Shown: positions 12,073 to 24,172 of the stretch, piece by piece | Position numbering within the stretch: the stretch's first letter is position 1 | Layout: every line of letters starts with the position of its first letter | NCBI GenBank assembly: GCA_023055355.1 | Contig: JALJCS010000001.1 | Span: 68,489,381-68,553,380, forward strand | Direction: 5' to 3' | Length of the DNA stretch: 64,000 bases | DNA from: Agelaius tricolor | Lineage: Eukaryota > Chordata > Aves > Passeriformes > Icteridae | The notes under the pieces: model-generated | Told to the model about the DNA's origin: nothing | What the model saw: only the letters and a program-made list of their open reading frames with translations | Database searches by the model: none | Program-made: the position numbers and the translations under genes

Positions 12073-15007
12073 TCCCTTTGAAGTCTGCCTGACCCATGGG
12101 TAATAGTTTTATGACAACTCCAACACCAAAAGCAGCTTACCAATATTCTTGTCCTTTAAGACTCACTGTAACAACCATGTTGTGTGTTTTAAATTAATGT
12201 TCTACAGATACACAGCTTCAATGCTTCTCAGACAGAAGAAAATTCTTTCAATTGTTTTGACAAAATAGGCCTTTCCCTCTTTATTTGCACATAAGTCAGG
12301 GCTTCAGATGTGTCCTTAGTAAAAGTTTGGATTGTGGGGCTAGTAAAGAATGAGTAGAAAAGTAGTGCACCAAAGGCAATGGGAGTCTTCATTCTGATTC
12401 ATTGGTTCCATCCATGCAATTGTCTGAAAAAAAATAACAATTTATTTGAAGATACTTTCTTTCTCCTCTGCCATGCCTATAGCTATTCTCTATCTCATTT
12501 CTCTATCTTGTATACATAAATTTTACATCTCTGGTTAAATGAATAAACAAGATGTGACTTATCTGCAACAACAAGCCATTTACTACTGTGATGTCTAATA
12601 AAGTCTAACTCAAATAGCTTTTTGTATGAGAGATGTATTTTTTTCATTTTGTAATTTTCGTTTTTAACTAAGAAATATCTTAGTGAAGCATTTCAAAACA
12701 AATAAGTAGAGATAAAAACATACTGCAGTCTGGTATTTTGATTTAAACTTTGATTGAATATATAAATAAAAATGAAATATTGGAAATGGTGACAGGATAA
12801 AAATGTTTGTGTTGGACTAAACCATCGAGCAAGAAATTCTTTTAACTTTCGTCCCTCTCCTTGATCTTTCATTCATACTTATCCTACAAATTCAAAAAGG
12901 AGGTCTACACCCTGCAAATATTAAGGTCTAACACATGCCAGAGTCAGTGTCAATCTGAATTCAGCTGAACCAAGTATTCAGGAAGTTAAACATACATATG
13001 TGTGTGCTAGAGTGGGACCTTCTAGGAAATCTTACTGAGACAAAAATATAACCAATTTTTCTTTTCCAAAAATGGCAAAAATTACTTAGATTAGACTTAA
13101 GCTTACAAGTGATTAGCACATTTTTGAAAGTACTTTTCAGTATTTTTGAAAATGTGCCCCCTCAAAATGCCAATCACAGCTTCTGAGCACTTAATTTGCT
13201 TGGCAGTTTCAGTACCCTTGCTGCCAGTGGGACTGCCTGGTGTGAGGCTGTGGCTGAACTTCTCACTGCTGCTCTGGCAGGCTTCAGGCATAAGAAAGGT
13301 GGCATCACTTCTCTGCAACTGTTCTGTGCCACAGCAATAGTTGACCCAGCTGGAAAAGAAGGTGGGAAAAGGAAAAGATGAACTGAAACCTTTTAGAACT
13401 CAGTTATTAAAGAGAAAAAATAAAGTGCATTTCAAAGGCTTGCTTGAAAGCTTCTTATTGACAAATAAATATGTTAAGGAAAAAACAAAAACAAAGGGCT
13501 ACACCATCTGAAAAAAACCTTTTAAATATTTGTCATTGTTATTTTGTAGAATAATTCCAAAATCAATTTTGGCTTGTTTTTCTAACAACAAAAGATTTAC
13601 AGCTTCTTCTTTCTTGTTTTCCTGTTTGATTGTTTTATTTTTATTTATTTATTTGTTTTGTTTTGTTTCCCAGATGTTGCAGTAAATTATTTGTAAGAAA
13701 GTGTAATTTTTTTAAAAAAAGCTTTCAAGTCAGAAACTTAAATTAAGGTGGGCTTCAGTTCAAAGTCATTAGGAGTAACAAAGATTTTCAAACATGTCTA
13801 AAGAAGATGGATGACACAATGCCTTTAAAACAAATTTTTAGTATTCTGGCCAGTTTCTGTGAATCTTAGATACAGCACTATGTGTCATCAGGCAATATGA
13901 TGCGAAGACAAAACATAAAATTTCAGGGCTGCAGACACTTATACAACAGAGTCAAAGTGACAATTAAAAAACCAACATCTTGATCCTTCTTGTAAAAGCC
14001 TAGATTTCCAAGAACACTCACTGCAAAAATGCAGATGTCAATTATGATCTTTTTTTTTCTCCTCAGAAGCCTTCACTTTTTTCTTTGAACAAAAACAAAT
14101 AAAATCAGATTAAATTTCCTAGGGCTGAAAAGAAGGGCTGGAAAATATTCAGACAGTATTTTTTTTTTTTAAGAAGACATTAGAAATAAAATTTCCTTTT
14201 CTTCATTAGAGTTTGAATTTTTGTAACAACATTTCAGCTAAATTTGTTGAAGAATCTCTAAAACCAGTAACTATAGTTTCCTTTTTATTACTATTATTTT
14301 TGGTTAAAATTTTCTTTTAATGCTTTCTTGAACCAGCACAGGACTAGCAGTCATATATGTGGTATCACATGGAAATAGCAATTGTTATTGTTCATCAGTT
14401 GCCACATCAGCCTGTTTCTGCATCAATAACATTCTGTGCAAGGGTCTGCCAGGCTCCTCGGTGACTCTCTCAGTGAGAAAAGTTTAGAGTTCCAGGGCTC
14501 ATGAATTTCAGTATTTTTAGTATCCATACCCCCATCTCTTTGCAGAGTGAATATACTTTGAATATTTCAAGGACATATATATATTTAATTAGATGCCAAA
14601 AATCCTACAAAAGTCTTGAGGAGATGGTTCTTCTTATGAATACCTGCTTTGGCCTGGTCTGGTGACTGTCAGTGAGCAGTAAAAAGGTGACAGCATTCCA
14701 CCAAGCCTTACTATGGCTATGCTAAGGTATCTTACAAGCATGTTCACAAACAGAATTCCACGCTGTCTCAGTAAATAATGCAGGTCCTACATATTTGTTT
14801 GTTCCCCTGCCCCATGTCTGCCATGGAACCAAAACATAGTTGTTTCTGAAAATCCATGCTAAACTAAAAGAATGGTAAGCCATATGATGAGACTTAAAAA
14901 ATAACGAAGGAAATTGTGCTTAAATTTTTTTAATAAAAATAAGTCACTCTTCAGAAAGATAGAGATGTTGAAACTTATATTGGGAAAGGTGAAAGCTTTG
15001 GATAAGT

Positions 15008-15139
15008 GGTTAGGAAGTGAAGAGAGATTGTAATAGTAAATGGTTTATAACAGAAATGCTAAACTCTAGAAAAGGTTAGGAAGTGAAGAGAGATTGTAAT
15101 AGTAAATGGTTTATAACAGAAATGCTAAACTCTAGAAAA
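15008..15139. repeat. 66-bp perfect tandem duplication
   Basis: Two head-to-tail copies of a 66-bp unit, 15008-15073 and 15074-15139, are identical by eye throughout. The unit begins GGTTAGGAAGTGAAGAG and ends CTCTAGAAAA. The sequence is not a microsatellite and not a known transposon to me. Perfect identity in unconstrained DNA suggests a recent duplication, or an assembly artefact. Confidence 0.93.
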
Positions 15140-16760
15140 CTGTGTATAATCCTTACCTACATAAGTCATCCCATTTTTAAGATGTAAATAATTAAAGCCA
15201 TCTGATCTAATAAATATAATGGTCTGTTCATACTTAGTACATTATTATACTGTGGTTTTTTTAGGATAATTTAGCAAAAAGCACAGCAGCCGAAAACAAG
15301 TCAGACTAAAATTCACGTCAAGAAAAGAGGGGTTTGAAGTAACAACTCTGCAATCTTTGCAAGGGAAAAGTAATTGACATTGGAAAATGCAGAATTCAAA
15401 GACAGTCTGACCTTTGAGTCAGAGAAGGTGAAAAAAGTTATTCAGAAATGCACTTTTTTTAAGGAAAAAGAAAGAGAGAGGCACTGAGTGCAGAAAACTG
15501 AAAGCAGAATCTTAAAACAGTAAATGGGAATAAATGAGTAGACATGACGAAAATGTCATATTTATGTTCAAATGTAGAAATCACCAACTAGAACAGCAAG
15601 AAGATTTTTTATATCATATCCCCAACCAAATCCTAAATATGTCATTGCTCTCTCTCTCTCTGGATATTCTGCAGTTTTTGTTCTTAGTTTTTTGTTCTTT
15701 TGTTCCATTGTGATCATTTCTGATCACCTTTGAATTAGCCTTTGGGCTTAATTGCGAGATAATGATGGACCTGATGATTTTGGTCAAATTAAAATGTGTT
15801 TAATGAATCAAATTTTGTATAAGACAAACCATGGTTACTTCAGACAATCTGCAGATTATGCAGGAGCCATCCTCCCCCAGTATAAGATGTCACAGCTTCC
15901 AACCTCCATCATCATGGAAATCTCCCCTGCTCAGTCTCAGCACAGACTATCTCCACCTTCAGTACACCTGGGGTTCAGGCCCTCAGAGAAGATCAAGTCA
16001 AACTCATTTTCTCTTGATCCGTGCCATTCTCATACTTTATTTACAGATTTTAAACAACTCTCTTTAAAACAATAGTCCTTTTCAATTTGTTGTTGTAATA
16101 TAAGCAAATTTAATTAAATCACACTAATTCTGAGCAGACAAGATGAAGTAAAGGAAAAGGACTGAAAGACTAAGCAAGGGATTGATTCTTAGTCTGGCTT
16201 TCACCAAAGTTCCTGCAGCATGCTATCATTAAGAAAGTCAGGATCAGTCAGAGATGATAAATCAAAAATAGAAAACTCACAACTAGTTCATAGTGAAATC
16301 CCTATGAAATAAAAAGCCAGTAACAATATCTCCTTGAGTCTGTAAAGTCATGTTTGAATCAAGGATCTCTTCAGTGAGGAGGTCATGGCCTCTCCAGAGG
16401 TCACCAAAAGTAATCATAGGGTTGTGAAGCATTGAAAATTTATTAGTTACAGTAGAAAAAAAATCTTTCCTTTTCAGTCCCATTCTATCCTTCTCCTTCA
16501 AGAACAAATGTCAATCTGTCACCAAGACCAGAAAATGTATTCATAGATAATTCTTGCAGGCTTGTCACTCTTACTATGTGTATGTGTTTTCCTGCTGGCC
16601 TATAGGAAATTCAAAAGTTTCCTGGCATCCTGCTTTCTTTTTTAATTTATGAAAGCTACACAGGAATTCTAATAAGATGGATAACAGAGCACACAAAATT
16701 CTCTGGAGGTTCAAGGGCAATGACTAGGCATGATTTCAGAAGTGAAAAAACATAAAATAA
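15140..16760. other. gene-free noncoding DNA
   Basis: No gene is visible. A short (TC)n run lies near 15648-15660. An open frame of about 107 codons at 15752-16075 is accompanied by another in an overlapping frame and resembles no protein I know. Confidence 0.7.
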
Positions 16761-16992
16761 AGAATCATAGAATATCCTGTCTTGGAAGGGACCCTACTCC
16801 TGGCTCTGCATGGAACAACTAACAAGAATCACAGCATGTGCCTGAGAGAATTGTTCAAATGTTTCTTGAGCTCTGGCAGACTTGGTGCTGTGATCACTTC
16901 CCTAAGAATCCTGTTCCTGTGTCCAACCCACCTCTGAGTTCCTTCATATCCAACCTAAACCTCCCCTGATACAAGTTCACACCATTACTTGG
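16761..16992 (-). mobile_element. CR1: CR1 LINE 3' fragment
   Basis: The left edge AGAATCATAGAATATCCTGT followed by CTTGGAAGGGACC is the reverse complement of the CR1 3' terminus, which normally ends in tandem ATTCTATG-like octamers. Further in, AATCCTGTTCCTGTG, then ATCCAACCTAAACCTCCCCT, then a block matching the AGTTCACACCATTACTT part of the family follow in the expected order. The copy is 5'-truncated to roughly 230 bp and strongly diverged, so it is old. No reverse transcriptase coding sequence remains. Confidence 0.88.
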
Positions 16993-17065
16993 TATTTTGG
17001 TATGTTCATATCAACATGAAATACTGTGGAAAAGCCTATGGCAAATAATATTCCAAGATGGTCTG

Positions 17066-17107
17066 CAAGGTGACTGGTTCAACCCAGACCATCCTATGAT
17101 TCTATAA
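17066..17107 (+). mobile_element. CR1: possible CR1 3' tip
   Basis: GGTTCAACCCAGACCATCC followed by TATGATTCTATAAAAT resembles the last 40 bases of CR1 in plus orientation, just right of the minus-oriented copy. It is too short for certainty and might be chance or a separate tiny truncation. Confidence 0.4.
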
Positions 17108-18959
17108 AATAATATAAGATAGATATACAACTTCATGAAATCCCAGAGGAAGGCAGGATGCAAAAGTAGTTGCAGCCAACAAGGAATAGCAAATTGCTTG
17201 TTCTGAGTATGCCTGAGGAAAGAAATGTGCCTTTCCAGGATGATCAGAAAATCCCCACCTCATCATTGCAATTGTGTTTCAGTTGCTGCTGCCAAAGACA
17301 AGAGGGAGGACTGGAAAAACATGAAGGATGGATTTCCTGACAACAATAGCTCTTCCTCTGAAACTCTCTTCTGGCTGTTTTCCCTGGCCTGAGCCTGAGA
17401 TTCCTCAACACTGGGAGCTGGAGTTTTTCCAGATACCTGGCAATTCTTAGGAACTTGAGAAGAGAGTAGGGACACTTGGATGTCAAACAGTGGTGTTTAG
17501 TGGGGCCTATCACACAAAAGGGAAGAAACAAGAATGGGAAAGAGGAACTGAGATGGGAATGTGGACACTCTACTCCTAAGGGAAAGATGAAGAGGTTCCA
17601 GGAAAGACAGAGGAGGCATGGCCTCACTGAGGTCCCCTGGAGCTTCCTGACCTCTTGGCATCTTTCTCCACTTTTGCTTATTATTACCCCATGCTTATTA
17701 TTTCTGATGGTGCCTGGGCAAAGCTGCAAATATCTTTTCTGAGATTATCTGTTCAGCCCCATGGGGAGGGAGGTAAAAAGTTGCTCACCCCAAGCCCCTG
17801 CAATTCTATTCTTGATCTCATCACTCCATGGACCAACACCTCCATTGGTTTCATTTAGATCTGTCTCACTTTCCCATGAGCTATACCTATTTTTCTGAGG
17901 GGCAGCAAGAGATCTTTGCCTCCTGGAAAGGGCATCTTGGGGAAGTACTACCTAGTTGCTAGAGCATAATAATTCTTTGTTTTCCTATTTGTTTGTCTTT
18001 TAATTGGTGCTTTCATCCAGTCAGTCACCCTGTTTCTTTGTCAGTACCCAAGGTAAGACATCTTGATGTTTAATCATTTGCTGCAGTGTACAAGAGCTAA
18101 TTGTCTCAGCAGAGAACACCAGCTTTCTGTTACATTGCAAAACACATCTCCAGATATCTTGTCAGAGTTTGGTGCACTCCAAACACCCCTCTCCAACAAA
18201 ATACAACAATCAGGAAACAGGCACAGCCAGCTCATACCAATCTAAGGATCAAAGCATCAAAGGAACCAGCAAGGTGAGAACAGAGCTCAAATGCACCACT
18301 CTTGGTCTAACAATAAAATTCGAAACGTATGGGTAAAAGATCTCTTAAAGAGTCAGCATTAGACTCTCAGCAATCTTTGGGACCGAAATCAGAGATATTT
18401 CTATTAGAAGCAAAACTTCCATCTGAACAGACAGGGCCAAGGTTTGTTCAGGGAAAACTTTTTATGTTCTGTTGTAAGGGAGTGGGATGAAGATGTATAA
18501 AGAAAGGCAGAGATTGGGTTGGGTAGCTGATTTACAAAGTCTAGTAAGGACCAGGAAGTTATCATGCAATGGGTTGAAGTCAGAAAGATGATGGAAAAAA
18601 AGGCACGCAACAACAAAGTCAATGGAGAGTCAATTAAGACCTGCTGCTACACAATAGATTATATGATATATACTATAGCGAATAAAAAAATATTTGTCCA
18701 AAGCCTATTGCCTGAAAGAACAAGTGATGAAATGGAATCAAGATGTGCCTTGAATTGTAGCTGCAGTTTTATCACTTTGTAAAAGTTCTTAAAAAAAAAA
18801 AAAAAATAAACAAGAGGCAATATTTGAAAGGCGGAACCATCTGAGTCCTGAGCAGGCAAAAGATGAACATTTGGGCCTTATGCACAACTCTGTGTCCATG
18901 TTCACACCCAAGTTGGGCTCTTCCATGTTAGAATTCAAAGGAAGATAATGTCAGAGCTG

Positions 18960-19032
18960 CTTCATTCCTTACACCAATAATTAGCTATGACCAGTTTCTT
19001 TATTTCTTTCAGCCTCAGTTTCCAATGCGAGT
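18960..19032 (+). mobile_element. possible MIR-type SINE relic
   Basis: TTAGCTATGACC followed some bases later by CAGCCTCAGTTTCC recalls the MIR core, whose consensus carries CTAGCTGTGTGACC and GAGCCTCAGTTTCC in the same order and at similar spacing. MIR relics are scarce but present in bird genomes. Only these two blocks match, with no preserved A/B promoter boxes, so this is tentative. Confidence 0.3.
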
Positions 19033-19055
19033 CCCATCCACACTGAATTAGGAGA

Positions 19056-19112
19056 AAATATCACTTGGTGTTATATCACCAAGTGATAAAATATCACTTA
19101 AGTGTTATATCA
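19056..19112. repeat. 12-bp hairpin followed by an imperfect copy
   Basis: TATCACTTGGTG (19059-19070) and CACCAAGTGATA (19077-19088) are exact reverse complements around a 6-base loop. Immediately after, an imperfect direct copy of the left half (AAAATATCACTT, then TGTTATATCA) begins at about 19088 and contains a 10-bp palindrome CACTTAAGTG. The arrangement suggests local template switching during replication. Confidence 0.8.
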
Positions 19113-22050
19113 TTGTAACTTAAAGTATCATAAAAAATAAGTCATACTTTAAAACAGTTGCTTTAGTGGATATCAGACAGCCATAGAGAGTAGGAACCAT
19201 GCATAAGAAACTGTTGAGATGACTTCAAGGAAACATGTCCATGACATCTTAATTATAAAAACACTTTTTAGCAACAATAATGGCTTCTTTAAACAATAAA
19301 CACTGTCTGATTACAGAAGAACCTGGAAGGTAAAATTCAGATCTCAGGTTGTTTCAGATACTGTTGAAAGCTAATGTTCTGTTCCAGTCTGAGTGTGGAC
19401 TCTGATACCTTTCTTTCAATAAGCTAAATTTTTAGGGTTTTGACTTAATTTCAAAATTTAAAAGAAGGAAAATCACATGAGATGACCTTTTCAAACACTG
19501 GAATTCAAATCCATGAAATATGAATATGAAATATCCATGACCTATTCAAATCACTGAAATATTTATTTCTAAATATCTTAGGATCAAAATATAACTTCTC
19601 ACATTCACATTGAATATTGGTTGGTAATGTACAGAATCTATGATTACAGTAATTAACATGGACTAATACAATATTAATTGAATTTCTAAAGCATTAGTTC
19701 TGGGAAAAAAGTTCCAGAAAATATTATATTTATCAGTAAATGTGCAAAAAAACAGACTAAATAAAAGAAAAAAAGAATGTCTTTTTAGTTTGTATGACAA
19801 GATTAAGATGGTAGTACATATCTGCTTTTTCTGAAAAATTAAGATTAACAATAAATTAGGGTCAGTCTCCCATGATGTAGCCAATGAAAGTACATCACAG
19901 ATGTGAGAGTGACCCACAGGTTCATAAGTTTTAGGTTTTAAGGGCAGAAAAATAATTTATCTTGTATGACATCTGCTATAATATAGACCATAACCCCTCA
20001 TCCTGTTTTTTTTCTTCATGCTAGTAACATACCTTACTTTAAAGTATTCCAATAAATGGTAGAACATTTCTATAAAACTCTTCAACCTCCCTTTTAATTT
20101 TTTTTTTCTCATGAAGTATGCTGTGGTTAAATATTGGGCTGTGGGGAAACTTTGGGCTATTTATAACATTCACTGGAAGTGCTGTAATTGTACCTCTCAT
20201 TCCAGACCTTGCCTGCAGGTTTGCTGTAATTGCATGGGTCTTTTGGTCATTAAACCAATGAGTTTGAGGTGGATAAAGTATGTTTTATGACAGGCAATGA
20301 GGCTTCTCAACTGATTTCTTCATAAGAAAGGGTTGTTTTCCTTTTTGTCATTGCAAATGGCATTAGGATTTCAATATTAGGGCCAAGATAACAATTTACT
20401 TTGGAGTTTTACAAGACTTTAATATGAGGAAAAGACATTTCCTTTCTGGTGCAGACTATCACAACCTCTTTCCCCAGCTGGACCACCATAGATGTAAAAA
20501 AAAGCTACAGATCCACTAATGCAATGTTTTCAAAAATCTCTGACTAAGAAAACTGAAACCACATATAAAACTTGTGTTTAATACACAGTAATTGTTGGGA
20601 AATTTGTATTTGCTTTCTCAAAAGTTTTGGCAGCCAAATTTGTCAGGTTGCATGGGTGAAATTTGGTTTTGAGTGGTGTTCTAAATAGACCTGTCTACCT
20701 GATCTAGAAAGCAAGCCAAGGTCCTGCTAGGTCTAACTGTTGTACTTTCTACATGTATTTTAAGTATAACAAGTGAGAACATCTTTTAAGATGCTTACAT
20801 ACAGTAATCCTAGTAACAGTGTCTGTTCAAAAATGCTCAGTGTTCTTCTGAGCTTTATATAAATTGGAAAAAAATTATGTCCTTCAATCATGTTATGATC
20901 TGGCTTTGTCTTCAGCAAATGCTCAGAGATTGAGAAAGCCAAATGCAAGGAAAGTAATTCAGATATGCCTATGCTGACATGTTTTTATTTCTCTATTCAT
21001 AAAAAAAAATTTTAATGCCTTTAAAAAATATTCTCCCATTGAATAAGGAATTGGATTCTGAGGCACAACAGAAAAACAAATCTCTAAATGTAGAACACAA
21101 AAACTTGTTCATACAAAAGTGGTAGCATGTTATTTCTCTCAGAGACTGTTGCTGGATGGATTTATTGGGAGCCTTCTACAGCAGAGTAGCTCTTGAAACA
21201 GCTCTCAGTTCTATAAAGTGGACACAAGGTGTAGATAACCCCATCTGTAGCTGACACTACTGCTAACAATGGTCTTGAGAAAGTCAAGATTAAAAGATCT
21301 CTTTAGATGACTGCCCACACATTAGTTGTGTTATCAATGTGAATGCTACAGATTACACATGCTAACTTATAACATTATTTTTATAACCATGGGAGGACGA
21401 TGGGTACTGTACTATTTTTTTTAGCTTTCTCAGAAGTCTCTAAACCTTTCATTCTCACCAAAAGTTTTGATTTTCTCCTTTCTTTTTACCCCAGAGTCAA
21501 ACAACAGAAAGCAAAGAAATGGAACAGAAAGTTCCTAATGGAACCTCTTCCCCCTGCTAGCTTTTTCTGAAGCTTTTGTTACAAGGGCTGTCATAAGCAA
21601 AATTCTCAGTCTTATTTAAAAAACCAAGCTTTCTGTAGACACTAATTTTAAGGAACTATTAGCTATAGTTTTTACATGAAGGGGCATTACCAGACACCTA
21701 CCTACCCACTCTATTTAGCAGGTCTTCATTCTGTCATGGTTTCTCTTTAGAAATCCCAGTAAGAGGTACTGAAGTGGCTATTCTAGCAGTCACATCTTGA
21801 AAGCCATTCTGTCTGTGGGGGGAACTCTTCTGAAATGTCGTCTGCCATGTCTCAAGATGGATACAAAAACCTTCTGTCTTTTAGGCTAATTTGGAAAGTA
21901 ATGAGAATGTTCAAACATTTGAATCCAGCTGTCACCACTCACTCAGGGTGACCTCACTGTGCTAAGGCAGAGTTATATTAAGAGCTGCTCTGAGACAGCT
22001 CCAAATGAGAAGATATGTCTACATGATACAAGTCAGGGTCCATAGAAAGA

Positions 22051-22185
22051 GAGAAAAAAATTCATTAGGGTAAGTGAAAAAAAAAAATAGATACACTTTC
22101 AAGCAATCAAAAACTTTCGAGAAAAAAATTCATTAGGGTAAGTGAAAAAAAAAATAGATACACTTTCAAGCAATCAAAAACTTTC
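22051..22185. repeat. 68-bp tandem duplication
   Basis: A 68-bp unit beginning GAGAAAAAAATTCATTAGGG (22051-22118) is followed directly by a 67-bp second copy (22119-22185). The only difference I see is the length of an internal A run, 11 versus 10. The near identity implies a recent duplication, or an assembly effect. Confidence 0.92.
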
Positions 22186-23500
22186 TGTTAATAAAGTCAG
22201 CACACTTCAAAGATAAATACAGTTCTACGAAGAACAAAAAAGATCAGTCACAAAAAAGCTCAGTCAAACAATTTTTAAGTTCCACTCAGGTGTGGTCAAA
22301 ACCAATTTTTACTTTGTTTTTCTTAGAAGAATTGGTTGTCAGAGCTAGTTCATCCATTGTATACAGCTCTTTACAATGATGAATCTGCTGCTTTTTTGTC
22401 AATTATTACTTCTGTGTTATCTATTTCTTTATTAGAGCTGATAAATAAACTCATCTGCAATGACAGTGAAGGACTATTTCTCTCTCAGATCACTAGGAAG
22501 ATTCTTTATGTTTATACTGTCTTTTCTGTCAGTCATATCTATATTTCTCTCTGCCATATTTTCCATTTTTTCTTAATTAATAGAGAAGCCAGTTCCCCAC
22601 CAACTGGTAAGACCATTACTGCTGGGATCTTTTGTAAGAGGAAACACCTAAGCCACCTGTTTATATTTTTCATTTTTATGAGCTCTTTGTGGCTCCATCC
22701 ACACAATTCATACTATAATTTATTGAGATGCACACTGAAAGCAATGTGACAAAAAGGACCTGTGTATTTCTAGCCTTGTTTTTGTATTTCCTCTCACAAC
22801 ACTAAATTACTTAATATAGTCTTTGCAACTTACCTTAAAAATTTAAGTGGCTAGGAAAAAACACTGTGTAGTGTTAGAGCTGCATTGTAACAACAGACTG
22901 ATGCAAACTAAAAAAAAAAGATGATGCATAACATGATTTTTTTTTTTTTTGTGCAGTCCATCAATGTTGCTGCTGTTAAGCCCCACACAAAATGCATCAG
23001 TATTCACATTTCCATTCTCTGCTATTGAAATATTTGGGTTACAGAACAAGCTTAGATGCCAGCCACCTGCCTGCATTTCAGTTAGTTACCTTACTTCATT
23101 ATTTGCATTTAGCAACTGTTGACAGAGCAGCTGTTGAAAGCACTATTGAAAGTCCTCTATTAAGACACAAACCTTTTTAAGATAAAACTGTTTATCCAAG
23201 GCTTACATACAATCATGACATGACATACTGCTACCATATTTTGACAGGATTTCCCTGTTACCTGTGTGAGTTTTGAAGGGTGCATGGACAACAAGATCAG
23301 ATTTGAGAAAGGTTATACTTCTATACAGCTTCTGAGTACTCAAGTACAGCTAGTAAGGATAGCCCAATTTGTGAGATCAGTTATCCATTTGTGTGCTTCT
23401 TATTGACATAGAACCTGATTTTGCAGTGAGGGCAGCTCGAGGATGCTTTTTGTTACTGAAAGCAGATTGATCTTTTAAAGTATTATCAATGTAAGCCTTC

Positions 23501-23516
23501 ATGAAAGGCCTTTCAT
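23501..23516. repeat. perfect 16-bp palindrome
   Basis: ATGAAAGGCCTTTCAT reads identically on both strands. A single palindrome of this size in 64 kb is only mildly unexpected; no neighbouring element explains it. Confidence 0.8.
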
Positions 23517-24148
23517 AGTTTTACCAACTTGATGAATTTGTTTTAACTTTTTTTACAGCACGTATTAAAAATTTGCAGATTTATTTAATTTGTCATAAAC
23601 TTCAGTACAAACTGTCTCCAACAGTGACACTTTCATTACTGCTAAGGTAAGAGCACTAATAAGACCCACTTTTCCCTCCTAAGCAACACTAAGGAACAAA
23701 TTACTGTTTTAAAATTGCCTATACAATAGCTTTCTACAGTCTGAGGGTGATATGGCACCACTGGATGAAATTCTAAATTAAAGCTGTTTAAGTGTTTTAC
23801 CTTCTGGAAGCTGTATTACTTCCTCTTTTGTTGTGTTGATCTAGGACCTGACTTACAGAAGGGGGAAGAGCAGTGAGACTTTCATAAGATAGCAAGCGAA
23901 GAAGATAAATGCAAAATTGAACTGACAAGCTTTAAGGTGGTAATGTTCTTGTGTGCACTGGTGACGGCTGGTTGGAAGATTTGAGCTGAAAAGAAGTGGC
24001 TCTCCAGCTAAAATGTATTTGATAAAAGAGGAAAAAAATCTGGGTTTGGCATATACCTTTGAAACTAATCACATTCCCCAAGAGAATAAAAAAGACTGTT
24101 CTTTTCAATGAGAAGACATGTGCCTGTGTTGCTAAAAATAGAGTAGGA

Positions 24149-24172
24149 AATAGTAATAGTAATAGTAATAGC
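24149..24172. repeat. (AATAGT)n microsatellite
   Basis: About four units of the hexamer AATAGT or a rotation of it, with a near-repeat of GAGTAGGAAA on both sides, indicating a small slippage event. Confidence 0.75.

Larger units (their letters stand above)
8601..15007. other. gene-free AT-rich noncoding DNA
   Basis: I find no gene. The stretch has A and T runs (for example near 10825-10840 and 14160-14170), an 11-bp perfect hairpin at 10358-10388 and an 8-bp hairpin at 12052-12072. The region from 12400 to 14300 is particularly AT-rich. Confidence 0.7.
17108..22050. other. gene-free noncoding DNA
   Basis: No gene can be supported. The longest frame is about 160 codons on the minus strand (17244-17729) but it opens with TTG, overlaps open frames on the plus strand and has no recognisable motif. 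The segment also holds an A run near 18790-18806, a possible MIR relic near 18990 and a hairpin with a direct repeat at 19056-19112. Confidence 0.7.

Noticed and set aside
17244..17729. 161-codon open frame on the minus strand
   Set aside because: It opens with TTG, overlaps plus-strand open frames, has no recognisable domain and lacks any splice or promoter context.
18021..18052. Very short exon between TTTCATCCAG and AAG/GTAAGA
   Set aside because: Only 32 bases, with a competing acceptor inside; most simply explained by chance splice-like words.
22336..22749. 137-codon open frame with hydrophobic stretches that could look like membrane segments
   Set aside because: It opens with TTG, and the Ile, Leu and Phe richness follows from AT-rich DNA. 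No family resemblance.
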